IMG/VR virus record: IMGVR_UViG_3300048593_000087
Coordinates: 1 to 22,613 of that record
DNA: 22,613 bases
Reading direction: 5' to 3' (one strand)
Origin: a virus
The number at the start of each line of letters is the position of its first letter. Within the stretch, counting starts at the first letter, position 1. A program made the position numbers and the translations under genes. Shown here piece by piece: positions 22,301-22,613 of this stretch. Under the pieces are notes generated by a model. That model was not told the DNA's origin, did not search any database, and saw only the letters and a program-made list of their open reading frames with translations.

Positions 22301-22563
22301 TGCCAAGAACACGACACATAACAACACTCGAACAAACCTCAATAGGTGCAAATGGATTCCGATTACAATTATTACTTGAAAAGAAACTTTTTGAAGTATG
22401 CCACTCACACCACAATGGTAAATCAGATGTAATTGATAGGACTTTATTTGTAAACGAAAAAGATGCGAGAAAGTACTTAGATAAAATAATGGCAGAAACG
22501 CAAGAAAGAATAAACGAATTTAAAGTTAACGAATCATTCCCTTTAATAACTAAGATAATATGA
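22300..22563 (+). CDS. Hypothetical protein (87 aa)
   Basis: An 87-aa protein with GANGFRLQLLLEKKLFEVCHSHHNGKSD (two His near residues 35-38) and a C-terminal helix (NEKDARKYLDKIMAETQERINEF). No family recognised. It starts on the last base of the previous stop and overlaps the next start by ATGA. Confidence 0.6.
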   Translation: MPRTRHITTLEQTSIGANGFRLQLLLEKKLFEVCHSHHNGKSDVIDRTLFVNEKDARKYLDKIMAETQERINEFKVNESFPLITKII

Positions 22564-22613
22564 GAACCATAAGCGAACAATACAAGACATTACAGCGAGA
22601 AAGGTTAAGACTT
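22560..22613 (+). CDS. 5' end of a further gene (partial)
   Basis: ATG at 22560, in ATGA overlap with the previous stop, opens 18 codons to the window end (MRTISEQYKTLQRERLRL), Arg/Gln-rich and helical. The rest lies outside. Confidence 0.5.
   Translation, partial: MRTISEQYKTLQRERLRL

Noticed and set aside
1-22613. Integrase, attachment site or insertion sequence
   Set aside because: No recombinase or transposase motifs, no tRNA-end repeat and no terminal inverted repeats were found.

Overview
The window looks like part of the genome of a tailed, HK97-fold siphovirus (or prophage) of a Bacteroidota host. The DNA is strongly AT-rich. Starts lack Shine-Dalgarno sequences and often have A-rich leaders. 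Promoter-like sites fit the Bacteroidota -7 consensus TAnnTTTG. All supported genes are on the + strand, packed with 1-17 nt overlaps. No integrase, tRNA, insertion sequence or CRISPR array is visible, so free phage and prophage cannot be told apart here.

Layout: (1) 1-1900: end of an upstream gene, a small hypothetical, a possible 15-codon ORF, a family 9 glycosyltransferase-like protein, an HNH endonuclease and an unknown 100-aa protein. (2) 1901-4359: a G-rich noncoding island that may be the packaging (cos) site, P27-type small terminase, large terminase and a small unknown protein. (3) 4406-10259: HK97-type portal, S78 prohead protease, major capsid protein, then connector, stopper and tail-completion genes. 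(4) 10264-17285: two paralogous tail-tube proteins (the first with a fibre-like domain inserted), tail assembly chaperone with a textbook -1 frameshift signal, short tape measure, a large tail-tip protein, a probable receptor-binding/fibre protein and a small protein. (5) 17275-20384: lysis region with three small membrane proteins (holin candidates), a GH24 lysozyme, a metallophosphoesterase and a probable one-gene (u-)spanin. (6) 20557-22613: cluster of small, mostly unrecognised genes, including a small helix-turn-helix-like protein, behind an inverted repeat that may be an operator; this looks like the start of another (early?) operon.

The genes together give DNA packaging, head maturation, neck and tail building with length control, host recognition and three-step lysis of a Gram-negative envelope. 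The least explained part is the 510-nt gene-free stretch 19440-19949. It holds a perfect -7 box followed within about 70 nt by an intrinsic terminator, a second terminator whose loop is complementary to an upstream 11-mer, and a 53-nt interrupted hairpin surrounded by short tandem repeats. It may encode one or two small RNAs. The other notable items are domain insertions in the tail-tube and neck-region proteins, stem-loops directly after the major capsid and tail-tube genes, and the glycosyltransferase beside the packaging genes.
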